From positions 1 to 32,723 of the forward strand of contig NZ_JAQSEA010000166.1 of assembly GCF_029946185.1 (NCBI RefSeq): DNA of 32,723 bases, in the 5' to 3' direction. The position numbers and the translations under genes were made by a program. Positions 7,751 through 14,861 of the stretch are shown here, one piece after another. The DNA comes from Prosthecobacter sp. (GTDB lineage: Bacteria; Verrucomicrobiota; Verrucomicrobiia; Verrucomicrobiales; Verrucomicrobiaceae). The notes under the pieces are model-generated. The model worked only from the letters and a program-made list of their open reading frames with translations. It was not told the origin of the DNA and searched no databases. The first letter of the stretch is position 1. Each line of letters begins with the position of its first letter.

Positions 7751-7879
7751 AATGGCGAACACCCTGCTGACAAACCAGTGAAGCCGGATAATCTGGCCGC
7801 CACGATGTATCATCTGCTAGGCATTCAACCAGACACCGAGGTGCGCGACGTGGTCAACCGCCCCGTGCCCATCAACTAG
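7751..7879 (+). pseudogene. C-terminal relic of a DUF1501 protein
   Basis: The frame beginning at 7751 encodes about 42 residues ending at TAG 7877-7879. It contains the segments EHPADKPVKPDNLAATMYHL and LGIQPDTEVRDVVNRPVPI. This is the conserved C-terminal end of DUF1501 (sulfatase-like, Tat-exported) proteins, which usually reads P-x-D-L-A-A-T-(I/L)-Y-H-x-L-G-I-D followed by D-x-x-x-R-P-x-P-(I/V). A stop codon (TGA 7748-7750) precedes it in frame, no start with a plausible ribosome binding site is present, and several hundred residues of the normal protein are missing. It also ends a few residues earlier than usual. I read it as the remnant of a deleted or displaced gene, not as a functional peptide. 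Confidence 0.68.
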
Positions 7880-7909
7880 CTACGGCAAAGTCATCCAGGA
7901 AATCATCGC

Positions 7910-8425
7910 ATGAAAACACTTCTCGCCACACTCTGCCTGCTGGTCGCCATCAGCCTTTCGGCCAAAGATCTTGGCCTGAATCCGGTTTTCAAGCATTACG
8001 TCGGCAACTGGAAGGCGGCCGGCGAACTGAAGGGTGAGAACAACGTCCTCGTCATCACCGAGGAATGGAGTGGCGCAGCCGAAGGTGACAATTCCTTTGT
8101 GGTCAAAGGCACGCGCACGATCAATGGCGACACGCAGCCGTTTCAATGGACGATCACTTACAACGAGGGTGCGGACAGCTACGAGGCCATCCTCTCGGGT
8201 GCGGAAGGCTCGCAGACGATCCGTTTTGAAGGCCATGTTTCCGAGGTCAATCTCACGTTTGAACTCAAGGCCATCACCGGCAGCGGCGAAAGCAGCATCA
8301 CCATCACCGAGGCTTTTGCGGGCGATGCAAAAGATGTCATGGAAAGCAATGTCACCTTTACGGGAGACAGCGGGCAGACCACCCTGCAAGGCGTGATCAA
8401 ACATCAGAAAGAGAAACAACCTTAA
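7910..8425 (+). CDS. Small exported protein (DUF1579-like)
   Basis: This 171-residue protein has a clear N-terminal signal peptide (MKTLLATLCLLVAISLSA, probable cleavage after the SLSA motif) and should be periplasmic or secreted. The mature part is beta-rich, with a run of alternating strands such as VLVITEEWSGAAEGDNSFVV and TIRFEGHVSEVNLTFELKAI. It starts with VFKHYVGNWKAAGEL, which resembles the opening of DUF1579-type lipocalin-like domains (hxxhxGxWxxxxE). That similarity is weak and I would not assign a function. An AGGA ribosome binding site lies about 10 bases before the ATG. Its stop overlaps the next gene by one base (TAATG), so the two are translationally coupled. Confidence 0.75.
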   Translation: MKTLLATLCLLVAISLSAKDLGLNPVFKHYVGNWKAAGELKGENNVLVITEEWSGAAEGDNSFVVKGTRTINGDTQPFQWTITYNEGADSYEAILSGAEGSQTIRFEGHVSEVNLTFELKAITGSGESSITITEAFAGDAKDVMESNVTFTGDSGQTTLQGVIKHQKEKQP

Positions 8426-9006
8426 TGGACGTCACCGACTGGAACCAGGCCTATCAGGATAACTTTACCCCGTGGGACAAAGGCCTGCCCGCACCGCCGC
8501 TGGTGGAATGGCTGGCTCGCACTCCACTCTCAGGCCGGGTGCTCGTACCGGGATGTGGTGTGGGCCACGATGTGGCTCATCTCGTATCACTCGGCATCGA
8601 CGCCTACGGGCTCGATATTGCACCGACGGCTGTGGCACGTGCCAAGGAGCACTACCCCCAACTGGCGGAGCGTTTCGTGTGCGCGGATCTGTTTGAGTTT
8701 CGCGGTCAATATGACGCCATCGTGGAGCACACCTGCCTGTGTGCTCTGCCACCGGAGTGGCGCACCAAGTATCGGGATGCGGTGGCTTCGTTGTTAAAAC
8801 CGAATGGCCTGCTTGTAGGCGTGTTCTTCATCAATCCAGAAATGGACCCTGGGGAAACCGGACCACCCTTTGGCATCTCGATGCATGACCTCACCACCTT
8901 GTTCGCAGAGCGTTTTCAGGTGGTCGAAGGGCATGTGCCCACTGCGGCCTATCCAGGCCGCGAAGGCCGCGAATGTCTTCGCGTGCTGCGGCTCATTTCA
9001 GATTGA
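8425..9006 (+). CDS. TPMT-like SAM-dependent methyltransferase
   Basis: This 193-residue cytoplasmic protein is a class I methyltransferase of the thiopurine S-methyltransferase/thiol halide methyltransferase group. The N-terminal W-x-x-x-Y-(Q/x)-...-T-P-W-D-(K/x)-G pattern (WNQAYQDNFTPWDKGLPAPP) is characteristic of that family and forms part of the substrate pocket. Motif I is VLVPGCGVGHDVAHL, followed by the acidic strand end GLDIAPTAV and motif DLFEF. Known relatives methylate thiols, selenols, tellurite or halides, often in detoxification; the substrate here is not deducible. The ATG at 8425 overlaps the upstream stop by one base. The 3' end overlaps the convergent ceramidase-like gene by 14 bases, so no terminator separates the two. 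Confidence 0.85.
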   Translation: MDVTDWNQAYQDNFTPWDKGLPAPPLVEWLARTPLSGRVLVPGCGVGHDVAHLVSLGIDAYGLDIAPTAVARAKEHYPQLAERFVCADLFEFRGQYDAIVEHTCLCALPPEWRTKYRDAVASLLKPNGLLVGVFFINPEMDPGETGPPFGISMHDLTTLFAERFQVVEGHVPTAAYPGREGRECLRVLRLISD

Positions 9007-10408
9007 TTTGCCCGGCCAAGGGCTCCACCGGATTCAACACGCGCCGGGTGCTGAACTCCTTCGGCACGAGTTGTTTCACCGTTGCTGCAATGATGTTCTC
9101 GATGCCGGAGGCAAACCGGGTCGGACGCCCATAATAGATCATGGCTCCACCGCCTTCGTAACCGCCCTCCTCCCAGACACGCTGAGAGGGGATGTAGCAG
9201 GGCACGTCGTTCGTGTAGCTGTTCACCCACGTGCGGCCGGGATCGAATTCACTTTTGAAGCGCAGGCTGTAATCCACCACCACCTCGCCAGGCAGATTGA
9301 TGGTGAGCAGGTCGGCACCGTAATTCCAGACCTGAATGTCATAAGGCAGCGCAGGCGGTATTTTTTCGCCACGTTCGAGCATCGCGAGATGTTCCTTCGC
9401 ATGATAAGCTGTCCACCGGTTTGAATCGGCGGCTTTGGCCTGCCATTCTTCCAAAGTGGGCAGTGTGTCGAACGGCAGCATCACCTCTCTGTGGGCGCAG
9501 TTGAGCGGGCCGTTCAACGGCAGCATCGGGCTGTTGATAAGACGCACGATTTCTTTGGCGATGCTGACGCCATGATTCATAGCGAAACGGTTCTCTTTGC
9601 GAGGGTATGGGTTTTGATCTGCTCCACAGCCGATGGAAATGAGACATACCGAACCGGGAAAGCGCAGCTCCATTTCCTCATGTGCCAGTCCTGCCCAGTC
9701 GCCATGAATTTCGTTGTCGCCGAGTGTCGTGCAGTGACAAGCGTAGCTGGTATGGGTGGCGATCAGTTTCTTTCCGTCGGCAGATTTGACGCACAGGACT
9801 GGCAGGGCACGGTCCGTTGGCCCGCTGTAATTTTGGACATTCTGGAATCCCGCATCTGTTTTCAACCGGCGGTTGAAAGCGAAATAGACTTTGCCCACAC
9901 TCCATTCGAGCCGGGCGGGCTCCATCTTGTCCAATGCCTGGCCGATGATGCTGACAATGTGAGCGGTCAGATCTTCGGTGTAGCGCTCAATATGCTTCAC
10001 CTGCTCTGCCGCCAAGGGTTCACCGAAGAGAAACTGCAGCACACCTTTGAGCATCGGCGCACTGTGCGTGTGGGTTGAGTGCAGGGCGAAACGCTCATCG
10101 CCGAGGGTCCTGCCACCCGCGACAAGACGTTTGAGCACCTCGGCCCGCACAGCCGCAGGCACCCCGCAGTTATCGACACTGACAATGACCGCAGGCTTGC
10201 CATCCTGCCACTGCAAGGCAAGGGCGTTGGCATGCAGTCGCTGTGCCACCTTTTGAGTCTCTGCGGTGCGGCTGCCGTAGCCGCTGAGACGCACCGGATA
10301 ATTCGGCGTGATGTCCACGTCCGCCGCGCCGGCCTTCCAAGAAGATACCGTCTGGGCCAGCAACGGCACTTCGACGATCAAAGATAGCAGGAGGATGATT
10401 AGTCGCAT
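8993..10408 (-). CDS. Exported neutral/alkaline ceramidase-like protein
   Basis: This 471-residue exported protein begins with the signal peptide MRLIILLLSLIVEVPLLAQ. It carries features of the N-terminal domain of neutral/alkaline non-lysosomal ceramidases: AGAADVDITPNYPVRLSGYGSR near the mature N terminus, the zinc-binding HSTHTHSAP motif, the central H-x-C-H segment SYACHCTTLGDNEIHGDWAG, and ISIGCGADQNP. Ceramidases hydrolyse the amide bond of ceramide to release a fatty acid. Verrucomicrobial and planctomycetal genomes contain many proteins of this fold whose substrates are unproven, so ceramide specificity is not claimed. The ATG at 10408 was chosen because it gives a normal signal peptide; an open extension reaches 10435. 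The last 14 bases overlap the convergent methyltransferase gene. It follows tpiA but probably has its own promoter. Confidence 0.82.
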   Translation of the reverse strand: MRLIILLLSLIVEVPLLAQTVSSWKAGAADVDITPNYPVRLSGYGSRTAETQKVAQRLHANALALQWQDGKPAVIVSVDNCGVPAAVRAEVLKRLVAGGRTLGDERFALHSTHTHSAPMLKGVLQFLFGEPLAAEQVKHIERYTEDLTAHIVSIIGQALDKMEPARLEWSVGKVYFAFNRRLKTDAGFQNVQNYSGPTDRALPVLCVKSADGKKLIATHTSYACHCTTLGDNEIHGDWAGLAHEEMELRFPGSVCLISIGCGADQNPYPRKENRFAMNHGVSIAKEIVRLINSPMLPLNGPLNCAHREVMLPFDTLPTLEEWQAKAADSNRWTAYHAKEHLAMLERGEKIPPALPYDIQVWNYGADLLTINLPGEVVVDYSLRFKSEFDPGRTWVNSYTNDVPCYIPSQRVWEEGGYEGGGAMIYYGRPTRFASGIENIIAATVKQLVPKEFSTRRVLNPVEPLAGQINLK

Positions 10409-10415
10409 TTTCCCG

Positions 10416-10445
10416 ATTATGGGCAAATGCGACAAACACTAACAA
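10416..10445 (-). promoter_or_regulatory. Candidate sigma-70 promoter of the ceramidase-like gene
   Basis: On the minus strand TTGTTA (10445-10440) and CATAAT (10421-10416) are separated by 18 bases, matching -35 and -10 elements at 4/6 and 5/6 positions. The expected start of transcription falls about at the ATG at 10408, so the message would be leaderless. An AT-rich near-palindrome (CTAATTTTAAATTTAG, 10448-10463) lies just upstream. Confidence 0.35.
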
Positions 10446-10472
10446 GACTAATTTTAAATTTAGTGGAAACGA

Positions 10473-11273
10473 CTAGGCGTTGGCATTCGCATAGTCGATG
10501 GCGGCGCGGCAGATGTCCCAGAAACTCTGGGGCTCCATGCTGGCTCCGCCGACAAGGGCGCCGTCCACATCCTTCTGGCTGATCAGTTCGGCCATGTTGC
10601 CGGGCTTCACACTGCCACCGTATTGGATGCGAATCTTGACCGCAACGTCGTCACCAAACAGTTCGCCCAGCACCTGCCGGGTGTAAGCGTGGGCTTCCTG
10701 CGCCTGCTCAGGGCTGGCGGTGCGGCCGGTGCCGATGGCCCAGACGGGCTCGTAAGCGATGACGCAGTCGGTGATGCGACGGGGACCCACTTCGGCCAGC
10801 GACTCACGCAACTGGCTGCCCAGCACTTGTTCGATCTGGCCGTTGTCACGCTCAGCAAGGGTTTCGCCAATGCAGAGAATGGGGTGAATACGGGCTTCGA
10901 GGGCCGCGAGCACCTTGGCATTCACGATGGCGTTGGTTTCACCATAGAGACTGCGACGCTCGCTGTGCCCGAGGATGACGTGCTTGCAGCCGCACTCCTT
11001 GATCATGCGGGCATTGATTTCTCCGGTGAAGGCACCCGCAGGCTGGGCGCTCATGTTCTGGGCGGCCAGTTCAACGCTGGGTTCACGTGCATTGACGAGG
11101 ACGGTTTGCGCTTTGTCCAGACTGACGAAAGGAGGAGCGACGACGATCTGAACCGGAACTTTGTCAGGCACCAGACGGGCGAAGGCACGGAGGAAATCAT
11201 CCGTCTCCTGCGGTGTCATGTGCATTTTCCAGTTGGCGGCGATGATCGGTTTACGGAAGTGGGCGAGAGCCAT
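10473..11273 (-). CDS. tpiA: Triosephosphate isomerase
   Basis: This cytoplasmic TIM-barrel enzyme interconverts dihydroxyacetone phosphate and glyceraldehyde 3-phosphate in glycolysis and gluconeogenesis. All active-site residues are present: Asn14 and Lys16 in AANWKM, His103 in LGHSERR, and catalytic Glu175 in AYEPVWAIGTG. The phosphate-gripping loop sequence IQYGGSVKP and the GALVGGAS end are also intact. At 266 residues it is slightly longer than the usual 250, with the extra residues at the N terminus. It follows pgk by 40 bases on the same strand, so the two glycolytic genes are probably co-transcribed. No Shine-Dalgarno sequence is seen before the ATG at 11273. Confidence 0.97.
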   Translation of the reverse strand: MALAHFRKPIIAANWKMHMTPQETDDFLRAFARLVPDKVPVQIVVAPPFVSLDKAQTVLVNAREPSVELAAQNMSAQPAGAFTGEINARMIKECGCKHVILGHSERRSLYGETNAIVNAKVLAALEARIHPILCIGETLAERDNGQIEQVLGSQLRESLAEVGPRRITDCVIAYEPVWAIGTGRTASPEQAQEAHAYTRQVLGELFGDDVAVKIRIQYGGSVKPGNMAELISQKDVDGALVGGASMEPQSFWDICRAAIDYANANA

Positions 11274-11313
11274 GGGTTTGTTTGATAAAAGTGTTGGAAT
11301 CTAAAGGGGCGAA

Positions 11314-12528
11314 TTATTTGTCTTTCAAGCAAGCGACGCCGGGCAGGACTTTGCCTTCAAGCAATTCGAGGGAGGCACCGCCACCGGTGGAGATGAAGGT
11401 CATTTTGTCACCCAGTTTGGCTACTTTGACGGCTTTCACACTGTCACCACCCCCGATGATGGTCTTGGCACTGGAATTGGCCGCCATGGCTTCTGCCACA
11501 TCAAAGGTGCCCTTGGAGCTTTCCTTGATTTCGAACACGCCCATCGGGCCGTTCCAGATCACGGTTTTTGCCTTGGAAATTTCGTCGGAGAAGAGCTTCA
11601 CGGACTCGGGTCCGATATCCACACCTTCCCAGCCGTCGGGGATGCTTTCTCCTGCGGCCGTGAACTTGGTGGTGCCGAGTTTTTTGGTGTCAAAGTCAAA
11701 TGAGTCGGTGATCATCGCATCCACTGGGATGAGGATCTTCACGCCGCGCTCCTTGGCCTTGTCGAGTGCGGCCTGTGCGATCGGCTCCCACTCGGGCTTG
11801 TAGAGGCTTTTGCCAATGGTGATGCCTTGGACGAGCTTGCGGAAGGTGTAGGCCATGCCGCCGCCAATGATGATGGTGTCTGCCTTTTCGAGCAGGCGGT
11901 TGATGACGCCGATCTTGTCGTTCACCTTCGCACCGCCGAGGATCACCACGAAGGGACGCTCTGGGTTTTCGAGTTCGTCGTGCAGCCAGGTCAGCTCCTT
12001 CTCCATGAGAAGGCCGGAAACGGCAGGCAGGTAATCAGCGATGCCCGCTGTGGAGCTGTGCGCACGGTGAGCGGAGCCGAAGGCGTCGTTCACAAAGATT
12101 TCCGCGAGGTCTGCCATGCCTTTAGCCAGTTCGGGATCATTCTTTTCTTCACCGGCATGGAAACGGGTGTTTTCGAGCAGGAGCACGTCACCGTTGCCGA
12201 GAGCGAGCGCCTTGGCCTTCGCCTCTTCACCAACGCAGTCATTGGCGAAAGCAACTGGCTTGCCGAGCAAGGCGCTGAGTGCTGGAGCCACGGGTTCGAG
12301 GCTCTGCTTCGGGTCACGCTGGCCTTTCGGGCGGCCGAGGTGGCTGGCGAGGATGATTTTAGCGCCTTTTTCGATCAGGAACTTGATGGTTGGCAGGGTC
12401 TCCTGAATGCGGGTGGCATCGGTGATGACCATCTGGCCGTCTTTTTCATCAAGCGGCACATTGAAATCGACACGTACAAAGACGCGTTTTCCGGCGAGGT
12501 CGAGGTCACGAATGGTCTGCTTGGGCAT
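11314..12528 (-). CDS. pgk: Phosphoglycerate kinase
   Basis: This cytoplasmic enzyme transfers phosphate from 1,3-bisphosphoglycerate to ADP in glycolysis. The protein has the complete two-lobe architecture over 404 residues: the N-terminal substrate-binding strand [15 protein letters not shown], the HLGRPKG motif, the [14 protein letters not shown] nucleotide lobe entry, the [10 protein letters not shown] hinge region and the C-terminal GGGDSVKAV plus [14 protein letters not shown]. The ATG at 12528 gives the normal N terminus ([16 protein letters not shown]). It heads the pgk-tpiA pair; gap, which often precedes pgk, is not adjacent here, and a LysR regulator lies upstream instead. The 128-base region 12529-12656 must hold its promoter but no strong consensus elements are seen. 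Confidence 0.97.
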   Translation of the reverse strand: MPKQTIRDLDLAGKRVFVRVDFNVPLDEKDGQMVITDATRIQETLPTIKFLIEKGAKIILASHLGRPKGQRDPKQSLEPVAPALSALLGKPVAFANDCVGEEAKAKALALGNGDVLLLENTRFHAGEEKNDPELAKGMADLAEIFVNDAFGSAHRAHSSTAGIADYLPAVSGLLMEKELTWLHDELENPERPFVVILGGAKVNDKIGVINRLLEKADTIIIGGGMAYTFRKLVQGITIGKSLYKPEWEPIAQAALDKAKERGVKILIPVDAMITDSFDFDTKKLGTTKFTAAGESIPDGWEGVDIGPESVKLFSDEISKAKTVIWNGPMGVFEIKESSKGTFDVAEAMAANSSAKTIIGGGDSVKAVKVAKLGDKMTFISTGGGASLELLEGKVLPGVACLKDK

Positions 12529-12656
12529 GGTATTTTAGATGGGGGTAAACGGGGCCGCAGGGCGGCGAGGGGCGGGATTCCTAGCACAGAGCGTGCTCGT
12601 TGCGCATGGAATTTTTTTGGGCGGTCGTGCGGCTTTTCCAAAAAAAGGGTGGAAAC

Positions 12657-13586
12657 TCACCGCTCATTCAGATCCAGCCGGTGAATTTCGACGGGAAGCT
12701 CCTGCTCCAGATATTCAATGAGACTTTTCACCCGCTGCGGAAGGTGCTCGTGCGCAGCGTGGGCAATCTGTAGGTCGATCGGAGCCAGATTCCAGCCTGG
12801 CAGCAGTTGCACCAGCCTCCCGGCCGTGATGTCGCGCGCCGCCATCCACTCCGGCAGAATCGTGAATCCCGCGCCCTCAATGGCTGCCTCACGCAAGGCG
12901 GTGACGGTGTCCAGCAGCATGACAGGCGCGAGCCGGAGCTTCTTCGTCTGCTTCGCCCGCTCCAGTTCAAACCGGTCGCGTGAATAGAAATGTGGCTGCA
13001 AAATTCCCAGCCAAGGCAGCAATTTCAGGTCATCCGGGCGGGCGGGCAATGCGTGGGCTCTCAAGAGCGATGGTGCCGCCACAAGCCGCCGCTGAAGCTG
13101 GGCGATCTTGCGGATCGTCACCCGGCGATCTGTGGTTGCCCCAACCATGATGCCGCAGTCAAAGCCCTCTTTGATGAATTTCGTGGGCCGGTTGATCAGA
13201 TGCAGCTCGGTTGTGACGTCAGGATGCAGTTTTTGAAATCTTGAGAGCACGCGGGAGACGACCCACTGGCCCACATCGACCACGGAGACCAGGCGCAGAT
13301 GCCCGCGTAGCGAGTGGTGCCCAGAACGCAGGCGGCTGCCCATGCGGTCTGCCAGCAGGAGCAGCTCACGGGCGTCCGTCAGGACAATGATCCCAGCATC
13401 CGTCAGGCTCATCGAGTGTGTGTCACGACGGATCAGCGGCACCCCAATTTGCGCTTCAAAAGCAGCCAGATGCCTGCTCAGTGTGGGCTGAGCCATGCCT
13501 AGAACCTTGGCGGCACGCGAGATGCTGCCCGAGTCCGCAATCTGGACAAATTCACGTACATGATGGAGATCATTGAGACTGGTCAT
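12657..13586 (-). CDS. LysR-family transcriptional regulator
   Basis: This 309-residue DNA-binding regulator has the LysR winged helix-turn-helix at residues about 5-65 (LHHVREFVQIADSGSISRAA, then VLGMAQPTLSRHLAAFEAQI) and a LysR substrate-binding domain after it (RGHLRLVSVVDVGQWVVSRV, then IMVGATTDRRVTIRKI). The ATG at 13586 places the helix-turn-helix at the usual distance from the N terminus; an open TTG extension to 13613 is less likely. It is transcribed divergently from the RND efflux operon with only about 50 bases between the two starts, the arrangement seen with MexT-type activators of MexEF-OprN-like pumps. I infer that it controls that operon in response to a small ligand, which cannot be identified here. 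Confidence 0.9.
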   Translation of the reverse strand: MTSLNDLHHVREFVQIADSGSISRAAKVLGMAQPTLSRHLAAFEAQIGVPLIRRDTHSMSLTDAGIIVLTDARELLLLADRMGSRLRSGHHSLRGHLRLVSVVDVGQWVVSRVLSRFQKLHPDVTTELHLINRPTKFIKEGFDCGIMVGATTDRRVTIRKIAQLQRRLVAAPSLLRAHALPARPDDLKLLPWLGILQPHFYSRDRFELERAKQTKKLRLAPVMLLDTVTALREAAIEGAGFTILPEWMAARDITAGRLVQLLPGWNLAPIDLQIAHAAHEHLPQRVKSLIEYLEQELPVEIHRLDLNER

Positions 13587-13637
13587 GCATTTAGGGTATA
13601 ACCGATATGTCAATTATGCACTATTTAACACGTCTCC
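13587..13637. promoter_or_regulatory. Divergent control region between the LysR gene and the RND operon
   Basis: The 51 bases between the two divergent starts are AT-rich relative to the neighbours. They include TTGACA on the minus strand (13613-13608) and an inverted repeat TGCAT (13586-13590)/ATGCA (13616-13620). LysR proteins typically bind T-N11-A dyads in such spaces; this assignment as operator and overlapping promoters is inference from position. Confidence 0.4.
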
Positions 13638-14855
13638 ATGTCCGTAACTCTGTCCATGCAACGCCTCCCGCTTTCTCCAATTTTTCTCATTCCAACTTGG
13701 CGAAATGCCATGGCAGGCCTGCTGATAATGAGCGCACTGACCGCCTGTAAACGTGACGCCGCAGGCCCTGGTGGTGCGCCACCGGCTGCGACGCCGGAAG
13801 TCACCATTGCCAAACCCATAGCACGCCGACTCACGGACTGGGATGAATTCACCGGTCGGCTAACTTCGCGCAAACGCGTCGAGATTCACTCTCGCGTATC
13901 CGGCTACATCACGAAGGTCAGCTTCAAGGAAGGCACGGAGGTCAAAGCCGGGGATATGCTGTTCACCATCGACCCACGCCCTTACGAAGCCATCGTCGAA
14001 CGCGCCGAGGCCATGCTGGCTCAAGCGAAAACCGCCTCTGATCTCGCCGGCGTCGAAGCCAAGAACGCCACCGCGCTGCGCCAGGGGCAGGCTATCTCTG
14101 CTGAGGAATCAGAGCGTCGTCTAAAGAGCGCCACCGGAGAACTGGCCGGAGTGCGGGGTGCAGAGGCAGCCTTGCGCGCCGCCAAGCTTGACCTCGAATT
14201 CACCGAAATCCGCGCTCCCATCAGCGGACGCATCAGTGATGCACGCGTGACGGAGGGCAACCTCGTCAGCGGTGGGACTCAAAACACCACTCTGCTGACC
14301 ACGATTGTCGAACTGGACCCCATCTACTGTGAGATCGAAGCTGATGAGCGGTCGGTGCTCAAATACCGCACGATGCACAAGAACGGTGAGCGTGTGAGCG
14401 CAATGTTCGAACTCATTCCCGCCGAGATGGCGCTCATCAATGAGGAAGGCTGGCCCCATAAAGGCCAGGTCGATTTCGTGGACAATCAGATCAATCCCGC
14501 CACTGGAACCATTCGTGCCCGTGCCGTGTTTCCCAATACCGACCGTCTGATGGCACCCGGTTTCTTCGCCAAGGTGCGCATTCCCGGCAGCGGTGAATAC
14601 GACGGCCTGCTCATTCGTGATTCCGCCGTGGGCGACGATCAGGGCAGCAGCTTCGTCTGGGTGCTTGATAAGGAAGACAAGGCTGTCTATCGCCCCGTCA
14701 CTCTCGGGCCGTTGCTTGAGGGTCTGCGCGTGGTGCGTAGCGGCTTGAAGGCAGATGAGCGAGTGGTTGTACTCGGCCTCATGAGCGTGCGCAACGGCGT
14801 CAAAGTGAACGCGACAATGACAGAAATGCTGCCAGCGGCGGTGGCAACCAAGTAA
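13638..14855 (+). CDS. RND efflux periplasmic adaptor (membrane fusion protein), lipoprotein
   Basis: This 405-residue HlyD/AcrA-type adaptor links an RND inner-membrane pump to its outer-membrane channel. The N terminus includes the lipobox LTAC (Cys37 or close), so it should be lipid-anchored in the inner membrane. The barrel-sandwich/lipoyl half-motifs are RVEIHSRVSGYITKVSFKEG near the start and LDLEFTEIRAPISGRISD after the alpha-helical hairpin (helices around EAMLAQAKTASDLAGVEAKN). The beta-barrel and membrane-proximal domains follow (GQVDFVDNQINPATGTIRAR, RDSAVGDDQGSSFVWVLD). This is the MexE-like branch by overall pattern. The ATG at 13638 lacks a Shine-Dalgarno sequence; internal ATGs at 13656 and 13710 also precede the lipobox. 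The pump gene starts 6 bases after its stop. Confidence 0.93.
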   Translation: MSVTLSMQRLPLSPIFLIPTWRNAMAGLLIMSALTACKRDAAGPGGAPPAATPEVTIAKPIARRLTDWDEFTGRLTSRKRVEIHSRVSGYITKVSFKEGTEVKAGDMLFTIDPRPYEAIVERAEAMLAQAKTASDLAGVEAKNATALRQGQAISAEESERRLKSATGELAGVRGAEAALRAAKLDLEFTEIRAPISGRISDARVTEGNLVSGGTQNTTLLTTIVELDPIYCEIEADERSVLKYRTMHKNGERVSAMFELIPAEMALINEEGWPHKGQVDFVDNQINPATGTIRARAVFPNTDRLMAPGFFAKVRIPGSGEYDGLLIRDSAVGDDQGSSFVWVLDKEDKAVYRPVTLGPLLEGLRVVRSGLKADERVVVLGLMSVRNGVKVNATMTEMLPAAVATK

Positions 14856-14861
14856 ACACTC

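Noticed and set aside
7703..7770. Possible -10 element (TATGCT/TATACG on the minus strand) upstream of the YnbA-like gene
   Set aside because: No acceptable -35 element was found at 16-18 bases, so I do not call a promoter.
7880..8419. A minus-strand frame of 179 codons opposite the small exported protein
   Set aside because: The plus-strand gene has a signal peptide, a ribosome binding site and a one-base overlap with the next gene; the antisense frame has none of these.
12583..12597. Inverted repeat AGCAC-N5-GTGCT upstream of pgk
   Set aside because: The stem is only 5 bp, has no T-run and no second copy, so it could easily be chance.
11827..12684. A 285-codon plus-strand frame opposite pgk
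   Set aside because: It is antisense to a complete phosphoglycerate kinase gene and has no recognisable motif.
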